64,000 nucleotides of DNA from Paracentrotus lividus (GCA_940671915.1 CALNVZ010002100.1:13351672-13415671), one strand, 5' to 3'. Counted from the first letter of the stretch, positions 30,728 to 44,905 are shown. Notes: generated by a model not told the origin, from the sequence alone. Numbers and translations: made by a program.

Positions 30728-33700
30728 ACGAACCGTCTCGAGAGACTTTTAGCGGACCGAAATAAATTGTGAGATAAAACGCGTTTAAAGAATAAGCCTT
30801 TTTTGTGTCGCTATTTTGGAGAGGGAAAAGTAGGTGATGTAACTTAAAATTGATATCGTTACAGTATACTACCTCAGGAATATATTCTTTTGGGGTAAAA
30901 ATATTATTTAATTAAAAAACAGAGTTAATCATAGAGGAAAGTCGTAAGACGGTTCGTAAAAACGATAAAAATCAGATCCGCGCCTGAGGATCGTTTTTAC
31001 GTAGTGTCCCGCCGCAGCGCTACGCGGACCGTCTCGCGTGCAAGCTCTTGCCATCTTTTCGTTTCACGAACCGTTCTTGGTGACGCGCGCGCCGTCGCGC
31101 GGCCTAACATTTGTACACATTTTCAATTCAAAAACGTAGTGCAGCGCGCATCAAAGTGTTGTGTATTTACTCGCCGACTGAAAAACTGTTTGTTTTATCT
31201 ATATTTTTACTCAGCTTATCTTAGTAAGGGAAATACATTAATAACATATTGGAAAGGTGTTTATGAGAGCAATCCTGCATTACCTCTCTCAAAATTAAGT
31301 ATATTTAAATGTCCAGTTTGGAGGAGAAGGAGGAAAACGGGACAGGAGATGAGAGAAGAGAGAGAGAGGGGGGGGGGGGAGGGGGGGGGACTAGGTCAGA
31401 ACACGTCCTAAAGACCTAACATGTTATTTATCGATACCATGACACGGCCATCTTAACCACTTCGACATGAAAATCTCTTTTCTTTATTGATCTTCTTCTA
31501 ATTTCTCTCTTTCACCCTTCGTTGTTTTTTCTCTTTTATCTGAATACTGCTGTACATATTTACTTTCCACCAACTTCTCCCTCACAATAGCATCTTTCTC
31601 ATCATTTCGGTATCTTTCATAATGTATTGTCAATCCTTTGCCAAACTCTTTCTATTGATTGCTACATTTTACTTATATAATATTTCAAGTACTATTTCTT
31701 TCTACATTTTACCTTGCCTACTGTTCTTTCCAAGTACTTCATTTCTCTTTCTCGTCTAATATCTCTTTCCTATTTCAAAAATATTTTTCCTTTGGATTTT
31801 TGTTTATCCAGGCAATTGTGACATTATTTACGCTCTCTCCATATATCAAATATTTTATTGTGTTCAGTTTCATACTCTCCAGTCTATAGCTAACCTGAAT
31901 ATAAAACACACAAAGTGAAGCATGTACAGCGATTGAGATATAATCGAGACAATTTTAATCAAAATGATCAATACACAATAATAAAATTTACTTCACAATA
32001 GGAAATGAAAGAAATGAAGATGAATATACAACAAATAACCTTTAAAAGACAAACATGTACACTTTTTTAAATAGGGAAATATAAGTTACGAGCATTGTGT
32101 AGAAAGTTTAGTATTAATGTTTAATTTCAGTTTCAATGGATACAGAATATATGACAAAATTATAAAATCAAAATTGAAATTGCAATTGACAGTATAAAAA
32201 TGAAGTTGAACTATAGTTGTAATAAATATATGCACAATCAAAAGATGGTATTTGTTTGCTGAGGTACAACAAACCACAACCATATTCTATTATTATATAT
32301 AATCAAAATCTCAAAATATATAACAAGGAGAGAATGGCATACAGGTGATATAAAAATGATATAAGAGTGACATGTTTTAATATTCATGAAGAAGATTTGG
32401 CACAGTGGCGGATACAGGGATTTCAGGATACGGGGGGCGCCAAAATTTTTGGATTTAACATGTAGCGTCAATGAGCTGTTTTCTCAAATTATTTGGGGGG
32501 GGGCGTCCCCTGCCTTCCCCGCCTGAATCCGCCACGTGTGACATAACCTTGTAAGGGATAAATATACTTTCCTCCATGATAAATCGACAAAGAAAAAAAA
32601 ATCTTCAAGTATATACATGTAAAAAATGGAAATGGTCTCTATGTGATTGCTCCTCAAACCTTTCAACATGTTGAAGTGGATTTAAAATCTCAGAAAGAAG
32701 CCAGGTTGTCTACGATTGTCATAAAAGTAAGTCCTATCATCTTGGTGTGTTGAGGGCTGGTATCTCACTTCGCGGAGACGTCTCCGCCAACAGCAATAGA
32801 AATTTCGTCTCGTGACGGATAAATAGCTACTAGAGACGGTCTCCGAGGGTACGACAATTTATGCAAAAAAAATCTGTCTCCGAAAATTCAGGAGACGTCT
32901 CGGAGGACGTCTCTAATACTATTTACCAGTCGCGGGACGAAATTTTGTATTCTGTCTTGGAGACGTTTCTCCGCGAGAGTTGAGCATAGCACCCTCACTT
33001 CTCGGAGGACATCTCCACGGACGGAATCTATATGCCACCGTATAAAAAGGGTATTAGAAAACATCTCCAAATTTAGAAAATTGAGGTGAGTAAAGAGGAG
33101 ACTGCAGCTAATGGCAAAACCATGTTGACAAATCCGCCGAAGTGAGATTAACTACCCTGCTAAGAACCATTCAAATTACCATTTTTATGCTCAACCCCCC
33201 CCCCCACACCCCAACCCGATCAAAAACACATCTGTTTACTCCCTGCATAACCATGGCATAATCATTTAATAAAAATTATCTTTGAAGTTTTTTAGCGTTA
33301 AACAGTTATGAAGCCAAAAGCTATTCTTATTATTATTTGGAAATACTGGCTTCTCAAAAAGGCAACAATGTTCATAGTCCTTTGGAAAAACCGTACATGT
33401 TCATGTAATACAAGTACATGAACATTTTTTAAAGCTTTGGTTAAAACCTAAAACCTTTCCTGTTATATTAATTGAAAATAGTAATCCACTTGAAAAATGG
33501 CAATGTTACAGTCAAAACAAGAAACTGTTTCTTTATTGTTCTGCGATGATCCATGAACTCTATTTAAATCCACCCAAAACACAAATGGTTCCCCCCCTTA
33601 CCAAAAGAAACAAGTATCACACTCTATTCATGAGAACTAAGATATATTCTTTTAAGTGTGTGTAATTTGAATAACCTTTTATAACAAGTGGATTTCACTA

Positions 33701-36652
33701 GGCTGTTCTTCAAAAATTATAAATACCAAAGCTAATTGCATGCTTAGATGAGCTCATGGCCTATCTCTCTAAAGGAATAAACCATTAAAATCACCAGAGA
33801 ACAGAGAAGCAGGGCCATACTTACCAAAAATCACTTGCAAATAATCCTATCTTCTGGCAAAGGTTTGTGATTCTCTACCCTCTCAAGCAAATCTGGCCAG
33901 TTAAGTGTAAGCAATGCAAAAGGAGCTAGGTAATTAATATTACACGACTTGCGTTAAATATAAAACTAAATTATTAACAGTTCAATACTAAAAAAAATGT
34001 GTAATCAATTAAATCTTCCACTTTTCAAAGTTTTCATGCTCAATGATTTACTTTAATTATCCGGTTTAAAGTATAATACTCTTTTGTAAAGCACTTAAAT
34101 TTAAAACCTTTTTGTATCAATTGCTCTAGAAATATGTCTAATAAAATTATTTTATCATTATCATACCACAAAATATTATTCTCATAAAAATAACTTTGAA
34201 TATAGAAGCTATGATCATAGAAGGCCTGGTAATATCAATTAATGACTGCATTTTCACAAGTGCAGAGGCTTACTTAGTTCTAGTACTTTCCCTGTACACA
34301 GAAGGTTAAACTTCATGATATTTCTTCTTCACATGATGATATAATGACCATTGTAGTGAAGGTGAATCTTTAATTAGTGAAAGCAGTACATGGGGTGTAT
34401 TTAACCAGCAGAGCATCTGAAAAAAAAAAAATAATCATGTTTTGTATAATAAAAAAATCTCACATGGCACACACAACATAATGTTATGTTCACTTTTGTA
34501 TTTGTAGATTGACTAAATCCCACGAAAAACTACACCAACTGATATGGGAATTTTTTTTTTTCTCACTTCCATTAAAAAAAAAATCTAAAAGAATGGTTGT
34601 CTCTCTTCATGCACCTGTATACCTTACTTGCCCAGGATGCCATCTGTTACAAGGAAAGCAATCTGCAAGCACTAATACCATGAGGTTGAAGCAGTTGCGT
34701 TTCCAGACTGAAGCCATAATTGGGCGGCCATTATACCAGGCAGGGTATGCGCTAAGGAGGAAATTATAATTAAAAAAAACTTTTTAAAATATGGCCAAAT
34801 TCTAACACGCTACTCTTTATAAACTTCTATGCCTGGTTGTGGTGATGACCACAAATTAACACTCAAACTAAGGAAAATTATAAATTGAAAAGAGGCCTAC
34901 ACCTTACCACCTTAGCCCATTTTCATTTTAAACTTTTATATCAAAGTTATAGAATTTTTGAAAATGTGGAGAATGTGGAGAAATTTTTCCCAGTATTCAG
35001 CCCCCACGTCCCCGCCCTCACAATTGTTCCATGGACCCCTGTCTTTTCCAGAGTTAATATTTAAAAATAGTGAAATTGAACAATGGTATGCCCCTTTATT
35101 ACTGCAATTCTCACCAGGCTGTACTTCTCTTGAAATGTTCACTGCCAAGATTACGTCCTATTCAGAAAGGAAGCCTGAACACACAAGTTCTCAAGTTGAA
35201 TGTTGATGTTTGATGCTTGACTGCTAAGTTGTCGAATGACCAATCAGGATCTAGATCTTCAGTCAGTCCAGCGTCCAAAGAACTGGAAACTATAAACAGT
35301 AAAACAACAAAGTCTTTTGCACCAGTACTTTTTGTTTATTACTTGATTAATCAAATAAGAATCTGCGATTGTAAAATACTAAAGGAGGAATTTTACACCG
35401 TCGTTACACGGATGAAACGTTGATGCAAAGCGGAGTTGTATGTTCTTACTTTTTAATTATCATAATTTGTGTAATAGAATTCCTTTAGTTACCGTAACTG
35501 CAATTGTCACACATAAACTCAAACTATAACCTTAATACATGCATTTTCCATTTGTTGTCAGTATGGTCTAGATTTCAAACTAAAAACATTTGGACGCTAT
35601 CGTGTGAATAGTAGTTAGTGATTTTTCATATGTACTTGGTCTCAAATTAAACTGCACCGTAAACAAAATCTGGATTTCGGGTGGGGTTAAGATTTAATCG
35701 TCAGGTTTTTTTAAACATGTAATTGGCAAATTATACCAAACAATGCTGGACCAGCTAGATTTCCAAAACTGAACTCGTTAGCATGTTTCATTTATCAAAA
35801 TTTTATGTTCGACAATGACAAACTCAAGCAGGCCTAAACTTTAATTGAGATCTAACTTAGTTTGTAATAGTTATCTTTCACTTCACTCAGATGACAACTA
35901 ATGTACAATGAGATGCTAGATCTAGACTTGTGTACTTTCGTCGTCGAAAAGTCTAAGATTCTGAATCTTTTAGATATCATCATCTCGAGAAATATACTCT
36001 TTTAGATGGATCTTAGAGTTTGAGTTTAACTAGATTATGCGACCATTTCTTAAAACTCTGTTAAAATGTGCTTACCCTTCCCGCTTAACAAAATGCGTCT
36101 AAGTAACCGTAACACGTTTCTTTTTCTGACAAATAAGGGATCCGCATTATTACAGATCTAAGTTACATTGATAAAGACTATGTATGGCGCGCTGAATTTA
36201 TAATGCACTATTTATTATTAGTTTCATAAAATGCCAATTTGACCATTTTATTATCATAATCATAAGTTTAAGAGATATCATTTAATCCAGCACAATATCT
36301 TAATTTTATTACCTTTTCATTTTTGCCTTCAAATATTGTCCATTTTTGGAGAGGAAAACCCGTCTTCATCTTGGTGAGGTTAGCAGACACTCGGATCGTT
36401 CTCGTGTTCCGATACGCATGCGCACTCAGTACGCAAGACGGATTCGTAAAACGAAGATCGCAAGAGGGCTTCACTGCAATGACGCGTCTCGTGATTGTCA
36501 CGTTTATGACGTTCAACGAGACAATTTTAGACCCTCTAAAATTTGCTGAAGATGGAAGACATCGAACTATCTCATTCAAATATCGAAATAAATCATTTTT
36601 GAATTTTTCATCGATTTGGCCTCCTTGGGACACTTTCGTAAAAAACGGTGAC
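30727..36652. mobile_element. Nested insertions splitting the LINE, copy 1
   Basis: Both borders read CGTTTTTACGAA inward (30727 on plus, 36640-36652 inverted), between two halves of one LINE ORF. Inside are a 240-bp MITE (30727-30965), a CAGTGGCGGATACAGG MITE (32403-32538) and a GGAGACGTCTCC element (32761-33149). I saw no transposase gene. The remainder is AT-rich and unassigned. Confidence 0.65.
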
Positions 36653-37400
36653 GACATATATACACCTTAAAAATTTATCGAATTTGAACGTTTATAACCT
36701 CATCATTTATATAGGGTATCAATATTCAAATTTTTTATTTAACCAACATATCATAAATGTGTTTTTTGTTACATTTTAGACCAACTTATTTGGCCAATGA
36801 AACAAGAGTTAATTTTTTTTAAATTCAGAAGTCATTGTTCATTGTTGTATTAAAAAAACTGTGTGATCTTGGGCTTCATAAATATACTTGGTCATCAGCA
36901 AAAAATAAGAAATTAAGAAGAGAAGCTAGCAATTTTGGCAAATCGGTTTAAGTATATATCAAAAATAATTACCGCTTCCAATTAATTGCATCCCTTACGG
37001 GACACCGCACAACATAGAAAGTACATTTCAGACTTTTTAAAATTTAAAATCTTGCATATTTGATGCCTATTTTGAACTATAACTTTTAAATATTCCAAGG
37101 GAAGTGCCTCTAATACCATAATAATTAAGTTTTATAAAAATAAAATCTCGATCGATCGTATTACAATCGAATGCTTTTTTTTTAACTAAAAATACACCAA
37201 AAACCGTTTCTCTGTCTTCAATGGCATCGCTAAGATTCAAGATTAAAATCTGTTACAGCTAATAATTGTTGAATTTGTGCCTCTATAATTAACATTTAGC
37301 ATTATATTTGTACATAAATTTTGACTCTTTATTAGCTTCACTATCTGGATCACTGAATTAAAAAAAAGGCAATGCATAGTATATTCCTTTTTCGTTTTCT
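36652..37400 (-). mobile_element. LINE reverse-transcriptase part, copy 1
   Basis: Minus-strand RT palm sequence homologous to 48757-49435, but with more frame breaks. It joins across the nested insertion to 29808-30727, together one 5'-truncated LINE. Confidence 0.75.
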
Positions 37401-37589
37401 AGACACCAATCACGGATTGATAATTGGAGGAAGGTGTTCTGAAGAATTTAGCTGAAGATAACCGAAGATTCTGCAGACATGACGGCAGAAGAATCGACAT
37501 CTACAAGCTGATATCCTGACTACAATTATCACGTCTGTCAACTCATCTGAACCAGCAGTACGTAAAAATGATCGCCATCTTTCATCTTT

Positions 37590-38215
37590 TTATCGATTAT
37601 CATCAACTTCATCATTGTCAATCGTCACCATCGCACATCAAAATCACTATCATCATTATTAAACAGCAGCAGCTGTTAAACTCGGGGTCATCGTCACATC
37701 ATTAATTTATTATTGTATCTTTATTTTTGAAGATTGGGAGGTTTTCAATGCTTTTTCTGGATATTATATGGTTGTATCTGTCATCCAATTCGTTCACTTC
37801 ATCGTCATCAATCGCCATCATCATCATCATCATCACACCACTCGTCATCTTGAAATCCTCGCTCATCGATCATCATCATCATTTCATCATAAATTTTAAT
37901 CGTTTTCATTTTCAAACGTGATATATTTCATTTGAGAATTTCTGCGGCGACACCACTCCTCAATCATCACCATCGTATCATCATCAATCATCATCATCAT
38001 CACCACCCCCCTTATCGCTCATCAAACATAATCACCATATTTATCATCATTCGTCAACATCATCACCAACATGTAACATCATCATCATTCATTATCACAA
38101 TCATCATCACCGTCATTCATTCATCATCATCACCGCTCATCATATCATCAACACATACAAACATGTTATCATGATCATCATCATTATCACAATCTTCATC
38201 ACCTATCATCATCAA
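37590..38215. repeat. (CAT)n microsatellite, copy 1
   Basis: Long imperfect CAT/ATC tract in the intron after the first GAIN exon. His- and Ser-rich ORFs here are repeat translations. Confidence 0.92.
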
Positions 38216-39759
38216 AATATTTGTTTCGTTTTTCAAACATTGAATGTTCATTGATGACTGGTTATATGGATATTAAATCGTTGCACGTCTCATTTTATCC
38301 GTTCAAGACACCTTCCGAAAAGTCCAAAAAGCATAGGCCAAGTCTGATTTCAAATCCCGGAATCCTGTTCGTATATGATCTCTTTAATTTGAATTGATGT
38401 TCTATTAGTTTCATTTCAACGCTTTCATTTTGTGACGAAGAGGGAATATTGTTTCTTCAGTTAATAATGCGGAACAGAACATCCTATATAATCGAATTCA
38501 TTGTTATTTCCCCCCTTACTCCAGTGAACGAGCATCGCGTTGTGTCGAGACAATGAATAACTTAATGAATGTGAACGAAGATTGAGCTCGCAGGAAGGCT
38601 GCTACGAAGGTGTCGACGAATCCGAGCAGTTCGATGTTCTAGAGACCCAACTCCAGTTTTGTCGACGTCACATCATCCAACGGGCACATTACAAAGATGT
38701 GCAGTTCCCAATCTAGGGGTGCAAGTAAATGTCTTCCATATTTGTGTGATATCAGAAAATTTATCGTTATTACTTTTCCATTCATTATATTCTGCTTATA
38801 CTATTATCGATTTCGTACTTTGAAATGAATGATGATCGTATATTTTAACGATTTATTATGCGATTTGGCTTCTTTGGGTAATTCCACCCGTATCTAGCTG
38901 TGCTGGAGTCGTCCCATCTCCCCACAAACAGTTACTTGCTCGTTGCGACATTATTTCGCCTCTGTCATTTTAATTAGCTGGAAATAATAGTTTTTGTTAA
39001 ATTCAGGTCAGCGAATACTCACCCCCAATTATTTCCAAACTGGCCTCAATTCGTTTCATTCTACTCCACGGATGAATCCCCGTCTTCCTCTCAGACCGAG
39101 CATATTTTCGCTCTATTTCGGGAACAGCGAAAACTCGCATCCCGGAGGACATGCCGATTCTATGCCCAATATCACTGCCGACCTTCACTTCGGGAAGAGA
39201 ATAGAACGAAACACTAGTCGGGTCTCATTTCGTAATTTATCGGACCAACTAAGACTCTGTTCCTGTCCCGGCCTTCATTGATTTCAAGTTCAACGCGAAC
39301 CAAACCGCACTTTTACCCGAAACGCGAACACTCGTGTCATCTCGGCTGCTATCAACGCCAAATGCCCATTTCGCAATCTTCGGAACCTATTATGACGTTC
39401 ATACCATTCCAATCTTCACTTCAACTAATGCAGGTTTGTGCTCCTTTTAAAACCATCCCACGCCCACTTGAATTTTTTTTTCTTTTTCTGTTCTGTGATT
39501 ATTAAAAAGAATGTGTTATTTTTATTTAGTACTTTTTTCTTTTTTTTTCCCTTTTGGGTAATTTTTTTAATGTTTGTTGCGAAATTTGTAAATAAAATCA
39601 TCCCCTTCCTCTTAAATGACTTCAAATGCAAGAAAGCGGAAAAGAGGGGACAAGTGTATGAGCTTTATTTTTTTATTAAAAGTTTTCTAAAATTATCAAA
39701 GCTGTTTAAGTGTGGCCTTGACATACATTTCTAAAGAAAGTGGATCATCCGTTTATTTA

Positions 39760-39870
39760 TGTTTGTTTTTGGTTTGTTGTTTTTCGTTTGTTTTGTTTTT
39801 TTTTGTTCTTGTTTGTCTGTTTTGTTTTTTTGTTGTTTGTTTTGTTGTTTGTTTGTTTTGTTTTTTTTTG
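39760..39870. repeat. (GTTT)n tract, copy 1
   Basis: TTTGTTTTG repeats in the intron before the GPS exon. Asn/Lys/Thr-rich ORFs on the minus strand are repeat artefacts. Counterpart in copy 2: 51705-51815. Confidence 0.9.
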
Positions 39871-41013
39871 GGGGGTGGATAGAAACATAAAGAAAGAAAA
39901 AAAAGTCCTATTAAAACCGGCAAGTATTGCCCAATAATTATATTTGTGTGGTACATCGTATAAATATTCCATTTCGATAAAATGTTCAAATGCGTTATTT
40001 CGCGCAGAACGTCAAAACGTCAAGAACCCTGTGTGTGATTTTTTGGGACTTTGAGGCGCGACCATGGACACGGTAATTGGTCTCCAGATGGGATGCCGCC
40101 TTGCCCCGCTCCCTTGGTTTCATAACATGAATACAGATGCCAATGCGATTCATCTGTACCAAACTTTGCGATTTTAATGGTTAAGCTCTACATGTGATAT
40201 GGACTGATGATTTTCGATTAGCGAAGGACATTGCAAAGGTTACAATGTACAGAATTAAAAAATACATTAAAACTCAAAAATTGCGCCGTCTTACTACTTG
40301 CTAATGATCTCACAAACTTTGCTATTGTATGTTCAATATAATATCAAGGATTGCATTTGCGGAATTGATTAAGTAAATTAGTTGATCTAAAACAAAAAGA
40401 AAGGAAAAACATTTTGAACTTTGAGAAGGACCAGGCTCTACGAACCATAGTTCCAACGATGACTATGTCAAACGGGGAAACTAACTAACGGATGAAATAC
40501 TATCGCACACTTATAGCGCGTGGACGTCGTCAGTCAACGTTCTGTTTCACTCAATCGGAAAACTCCGTCATCAAAATTGTTTCCTTTTATTTCAAAAATT
40601 TTCTTTTTCAATGATCATCGATAGACAAGTTGCATTCATGTACACGATTTTTTTAAAAAAATTGTTACAAAGTATGGTGGGTTTATCCCTGCTAACAGAC
40701 TCATTGAATTATTTCGTACAATGTTCCAAGATTCTTCTCTCCATCTATTCATGCATTATTTTCTCTTCTTTAGGCATATTTACGGAAACTCTCTGGCTTA
40801 CAGATTCATCAAGATTTGTATTAGAGATTCATGAGCTATGTTGCGATGTTGTCTGCTCCCCACGCGTGTAGTTGTCTTGTATAACCCTCATCACGTTCCT
40901 CTACTCGAAGTAAGTCATTCACAACATTCAAGTTTAAACGCAAAGTTCAAAATGGAATCTGTGTTGGCATTTATGACGGAATGATGTCTCCGCCATCTTT
41001 GAAAGTTTCTAAT

Positions 41014-41272
41014 GCGGCGGTCACAAATCGCCGTTACCTTCGACGTGCGCAACTCCCTACACGATTTCGTAGAAAATTCGTGCAGCGTATGCACCATGAA
41101 GGCACGTTGCCTGCCTTACGACGTGCAGGAAGTTTTTACAATACCCTTACTACAGAAACGCAGGAATCGCAGAAGTTGACCCCAGGACCTGTGCGTGCAT
41201 ATGTACATGCACAACGCAGGACTACATTGCATGCACGTGCCCCCCGTAGCTACGACGAGTTGTGACCGCCGC
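41014..41272. mobile_element. MITE with GCGGCGGTCACAACTCG termini, copy 1
   Basis: GCGGCGGTCACAAATCG at the left and inverted CGAGTTGTGACCGCCGC at the right; about 259 bases in the intron after the TM1 exon. Counterpart of 52885-53130. Confidence 0.8.
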
Positions 41273-42779
41273 ATAACGAGAACGGTGTACAAAAATTGAT
41301 TCAAGAGCAATGCATTTTTAAATCTTCTATCCTTATGATTTTTGTTAAAATTGGTTTCTTGTTGACCAATTTTAAAAGTAAATCATTCACTTTTTAATAC
41401 CAATAAACCTATTGGGAGACTGCTGAAACATTCCGAACATTTTTATTTGTAGTTTCATGCATAAAAATAAAAGTTTAAAACCACATATTAATGATATTAG
41501 CAGAAGAAGAACCATTCCATATGTCCCACTTAAGTCCTATTCCTTTCAAAAAGTTCATAACATCCGCAATATGAATGGAATAAAATTTATTGATGGCATC
41601 TTTTCTGGATACAGTAATTGGTAAGATTGTCATCAATTGTAAAGGAACGACTGTTTCAACGATAAAAAGTTATCCATTGTTAAAAAAAGACAGTCATATG
41701 ACGCTTTATTAAGATGTATAAAGATATTAGTTGATAAGGGGCGAAAATGGGATTTCAATAATGAAGGAAAGTTTTAGGGATAAGTCTTATGATAATATTA
41801 TGCATGTTCTTTGGTCATCGGTTCCTGTTATATGTTCAATTTTCTAGAGCGTTATTTTTTTTTTTTTAATTATCTAATCTATATAGAATAACTATTCTGA
41901 ATATTTTACCCGCTATTGAACATGAAAAGGTTAAGTCAGTGCTGCCCCCCTACCACCTTTACACACGGTTAAGCTTACCAGCAATGAAATATGAATGAAA
42001 GTTTTAATAATAGCTATCCCATGTAAGCTCATCTGACAAAGTATTCTCACACATCCTAAAAATTCACATTCTCAGTTTTCAATTGATCCATTTCTATCAA
42101 AGCATAACCTAAAAATAAAGACCACGGAACGAGCCCTTTCTATATGTATTTTCGTTACTCCATCCAGGGGAAACTTCGGAAAGTCCCAGGCTAACCGCCA
42201 TACTCACTCGCTCTCCGCATCCCTCCTCTCCCCTACGTTTACCTTCCTCCTCCTCCTCACTCTCAACACGTACCATGGTAACATGTAGGCGTCATCGCTG
42301 GGATTTGTTCCACTACCGGCTGCTGTCCCTCGGCCTGTTGGATGGCTGTGGAGAGCTTCAATATTATCTTCATGGTTCATCCCGCTCCTTTCGATCGCGG
42401 GGGCATTCCCCCCATTTCATGCTCAGCGCCACCGTTCTTCGCGCTCGGTAAGAATCATGATGGAAGACATAGGATGGAATATTCACCCCTTCTCCTTCCT
42501 GCTTTCTCTGTTCCGGGAACGGTATTGAGGGAGGGGGAGCGGGCGTCGACGGACCGGATTAACACCGCATTGAAATTATTTACATTAAGTGCCCCCAAAA
42601 CGATGCAAAAAAAGCCCCCTAAAATAATGAAAGTAATATCATGATGTTTTTTTAGTTTTTTTTATTTTTTTTTACTTAATTATTTTGTTTGATCGTTTTT
42701 ATGAGACTGCCCCCAGGAGAATAGTGGATTTAATATTTTTCACGCCAAACGCATTGAAATAAAAGGATTGATATCAAAC

Positions 42780-43147
42780 ACAAACGACTCTGGCAAAAGA
42801 TTTCTATAGAAGGAAAACATAAAAATACCCAAATTGTATCTATACAGTTCATCAATGGGAAGGATATTTACTTATTTAGTTTAATGAACAATGGTCTTGT
42901 ATGGGCCAAGAAAGGGGAACTTGTTATTATTCGAACTACTCTCTTTTGTAATTTCAATATTCTTTCTAAAAGATATTTATTGCAAGATCCCCAAATAATG
43001 ATACTGAAATTCAGATATAGTAAAATAAGGGTATTATAAAGTGTTAACAAAATATGATTTGGGATGAATTCTTTAAGTCTGTTAATTACACCTATGTTTC
43101 TTGAGATCTTATTCAATATATTGTTAACATGATTTTTCCATTTCACC
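42780..43147 (-). mobile_element. LINE thumb/connection part, copy 2 (starts at the duplication joint)
   Basis: The minus frame 42868-43146 is open for 92 codons: WKNHVNNILNKISRNIG, LTLYNTLILLYLNFSIIIWG and RILKLQKRVVRIITSSPF, the usual sequence after the RT palm of CR1/Jockey-group LINEs. Its 3' end is missing because the duplication boundary cuts through it. Confidence 0.85.
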
Positions 43148-43394
43148 GTTTTTACGAACCGTCTCGAGAGACTTTTAGCGGACCGAAATAAATTGTGAGA
43201 TAAACGCGTTTAAAGATAAGCCTTTTTTGTGTCGCTATTTTGGAGAGGGAAAAGTAGGTGATGTAACTTAAAATTTGATATCGTTACAGTATACTACCTC
43301 AGGAATATAATTCTTTTGGGGTAAAAATATTTATTTAATTAAAAAACAGATGTTAATCATAGAGGAAAGTCGTAAGACGGTTCGTAAAAACGAT
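43147..43394. mobile_element. 248-bp MITE with 17-bp CGTTTTTACGAACCGTC termini
   Basis: The left end CGTTTTTACGAACCGTCT at 43147 is matched exactly, inverted, at 43377-43394 (AGACGGTTCGTAAAAACG). Related words recur at about 43420, 43490, 48565 and 48740, so several members of the family are clustered. The counterpart in copy 1 is 30727-30965. Confidence 0.75.
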
Positions 43395-44771
43395 AAAAAT
43401 CAGATCCGCGCTGAGGATCGTTTTTACGTAGTGTCCGCGCAGCGCTACGCGGACCGTCTCGCGTGCAAGCTCTGCCATCTTTCGTTTTCACGAACCGTCT
43501 TTGGTGACGCGCGCGCCGTGCGCGGCCTAACATTTGTACACATTTCAATTCAAAACGTAGTGCAGCGCGCATCAAAGTGTTGTGTATTTACTCGCCAGAC
43601 TGAAAAACTGTTTGTTTTTATCTATATTTTTACTCAGCTTATCTTAGTAAGTGAAATACATTAATAACATATTGGAAAAGGTGTTTATGAGAGCAATCCT
43701 GCATTACCTCTCTCAAAATTAAGTATATTTAAATGTCCAGTTTGGAGGAGAAGGAGGAAAACGGGACAGGAGATGAGAGAAGAGAGAGAGAGGAGGGGGG
43801 GGAGGGGGGGGACTAGGTCAGAACACGTCCTAAAGACCTAACATGTTATTTATCGATACCATGACACGGCCACTTAACCACTCTCGACATGAAAATCTCT
43901 TTTCTTTATTGATCTTCTTCTAATTTCTCTCTTTCACCCTTCGTTGTTTTTTTCTCTTTTATCTGAAACTCTTTACATATTACTTCCACTCAACTCTCCC
44001 TCACAATGCATCTTTCTCATCATTTCGTATCTTTCATAATGTATTGTCATTCCTTTGCCAAACTCTTTCTATATTGCTACATTTACTTAATAATATTAGT
44101 ACTATTTCTTTCTACATTTACCATTCCTACTGTCTTTCCAAGTACTCATTTCTCTTTCTTCTCTAATATCTCTTCCTATTTCAAAAATATTTTCCTTTGA
44201 TTTTTTTTTAGTCAGGCAATTGTGACATTATTTACGCTCTCTCCTATATCAATATTTTATTGTGTTCAGTTTTCATACTCTCCAGTCTATAGCTAACCTG
44301 AATATAAACACACAAAGTGAAGCATGTACAGGCATTGAGATATAATCGAGACAATTTTAATCAAAATGATCAATCACAGATAATAAAATTACTTCACATA
44401 GGAAATGAAAGAAATGAAGATGAATATACAACAAATAAACTTAAAAGACAAACATGTACACTTTTTAAATAGGAAATATAAGTTACAGCATGTGTAGAAA
44501 TTTAGTATAATTTTAATTTCAGATTTCAATGGATACAGAATTATGACAAAATATAAAATCAAATTGAAATTGAATTGACATAAAAATGAATTGAACTATA
44601 TTGTAATAAAATATTGCACAATCAAAAGATGATTTGTGCTAGTACACAAACCACAACCATATTCATTATTATAATAATCAAATCTCAAAATAATAACAAG
44701 GAAGAATGGCATACAGGTGATATAAAAATGATATAAGAGTGACATTTAATATTCATGAAGAAGATTTGGCA

Positions 44772-44905
44772 CAGTGGCGGATACAGGATTTCAGGATACG
44801 GGGGGCGCCAAAATTTTTCGGATTTTAACATGTAGGGTCAATGAGCTGTTTTCAAATTATTGGGGGGGGGGGCGTCCCCTGCCTCCCCGCCTGAATCCGC
44901 CACTG
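44772..44905. mobile_element. MITE with CAGTGGCGGATNCAGG termini (two window copies)
   Basis: CAGTGGCGGATACAGG at the left is matched by the inverted CCTGAATCCGCCACTG at the right; GC-rich and G-rich between. The copy-1 counterpart is 32403-32538. The terminus is one I recognise as common in animal genomes; the superfamily is not assigned. Confidence 0.75.

Larger units (their letters stand above)
37403..42447 (+). pseudogene. Adhesion-GPCR exons, copy 1 (frame-broken duplicate of 49469-54246)
   Basis: Six exon counterparts: 37403-37557 and 38525-38724 (GAIN), 39007-39433 (GAIN B side), 40008-40179 (GPS), 40774-40909 (TM1), 42168-42447 (TM2-TM3). All six carry single-base indels relative to copy 2. 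One site is better here: the third exon ends AATGCAG|GTTTGT with a working donor, which copy 2 has lost. If the duplication is an assembly artefact these are simply a second noisy reading of the same exons; if real, this copy cannot encode the protein as written. Confidence 0.8.
30354..42779. repeat. Tandem duplication, copy 1 (12.4 kb)
   Basis: It matches 42780-54530 base for base in order, apart from very many one- to few-base indels. The join at 42779/42780 fuses ...gatatcaaaca to caaacgactctggcaaaag, and copy 2 ends with the same gatatcaaaca before unique sequence. Contents in order: LINE 3' part, nested insertions, LINE RT part, receptor exons GAIN to TM3. Copy 1 has more inserted bases in the exon half; copy 2 has more missing bases in the repeat half. 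Confidence 0.93.

Noticed and set aside
31004..31411. 135-codon Arg-rich plus-strand ORF
   Set aside because: It lies in the nested MITE cluster; the counterpart at 43350-43664 does not keep the same protein, and the GA-rich end is a simple repeat.
36268..36670. Overlapping 115- and 129-codon ORFs on opposite strands
   Set aside because: They lie at the right end of the nested insertion; frames are not kept in copy 2 (48400-48780).
37590..38215. Possible CRISPR-like regular repeats
   Set aside because: The repeats are uninterrupted trinucleotides in a eukaryotic intron, with no spacer structure.
40981..41265. Arg-rich ORF resembling a small basic protein (and 52883-53134)
   Set aside because: It coincides exactly with a MITE bounded by GCGGCGGTCAC inverted ends; the open frame is not conserved between the two copies.
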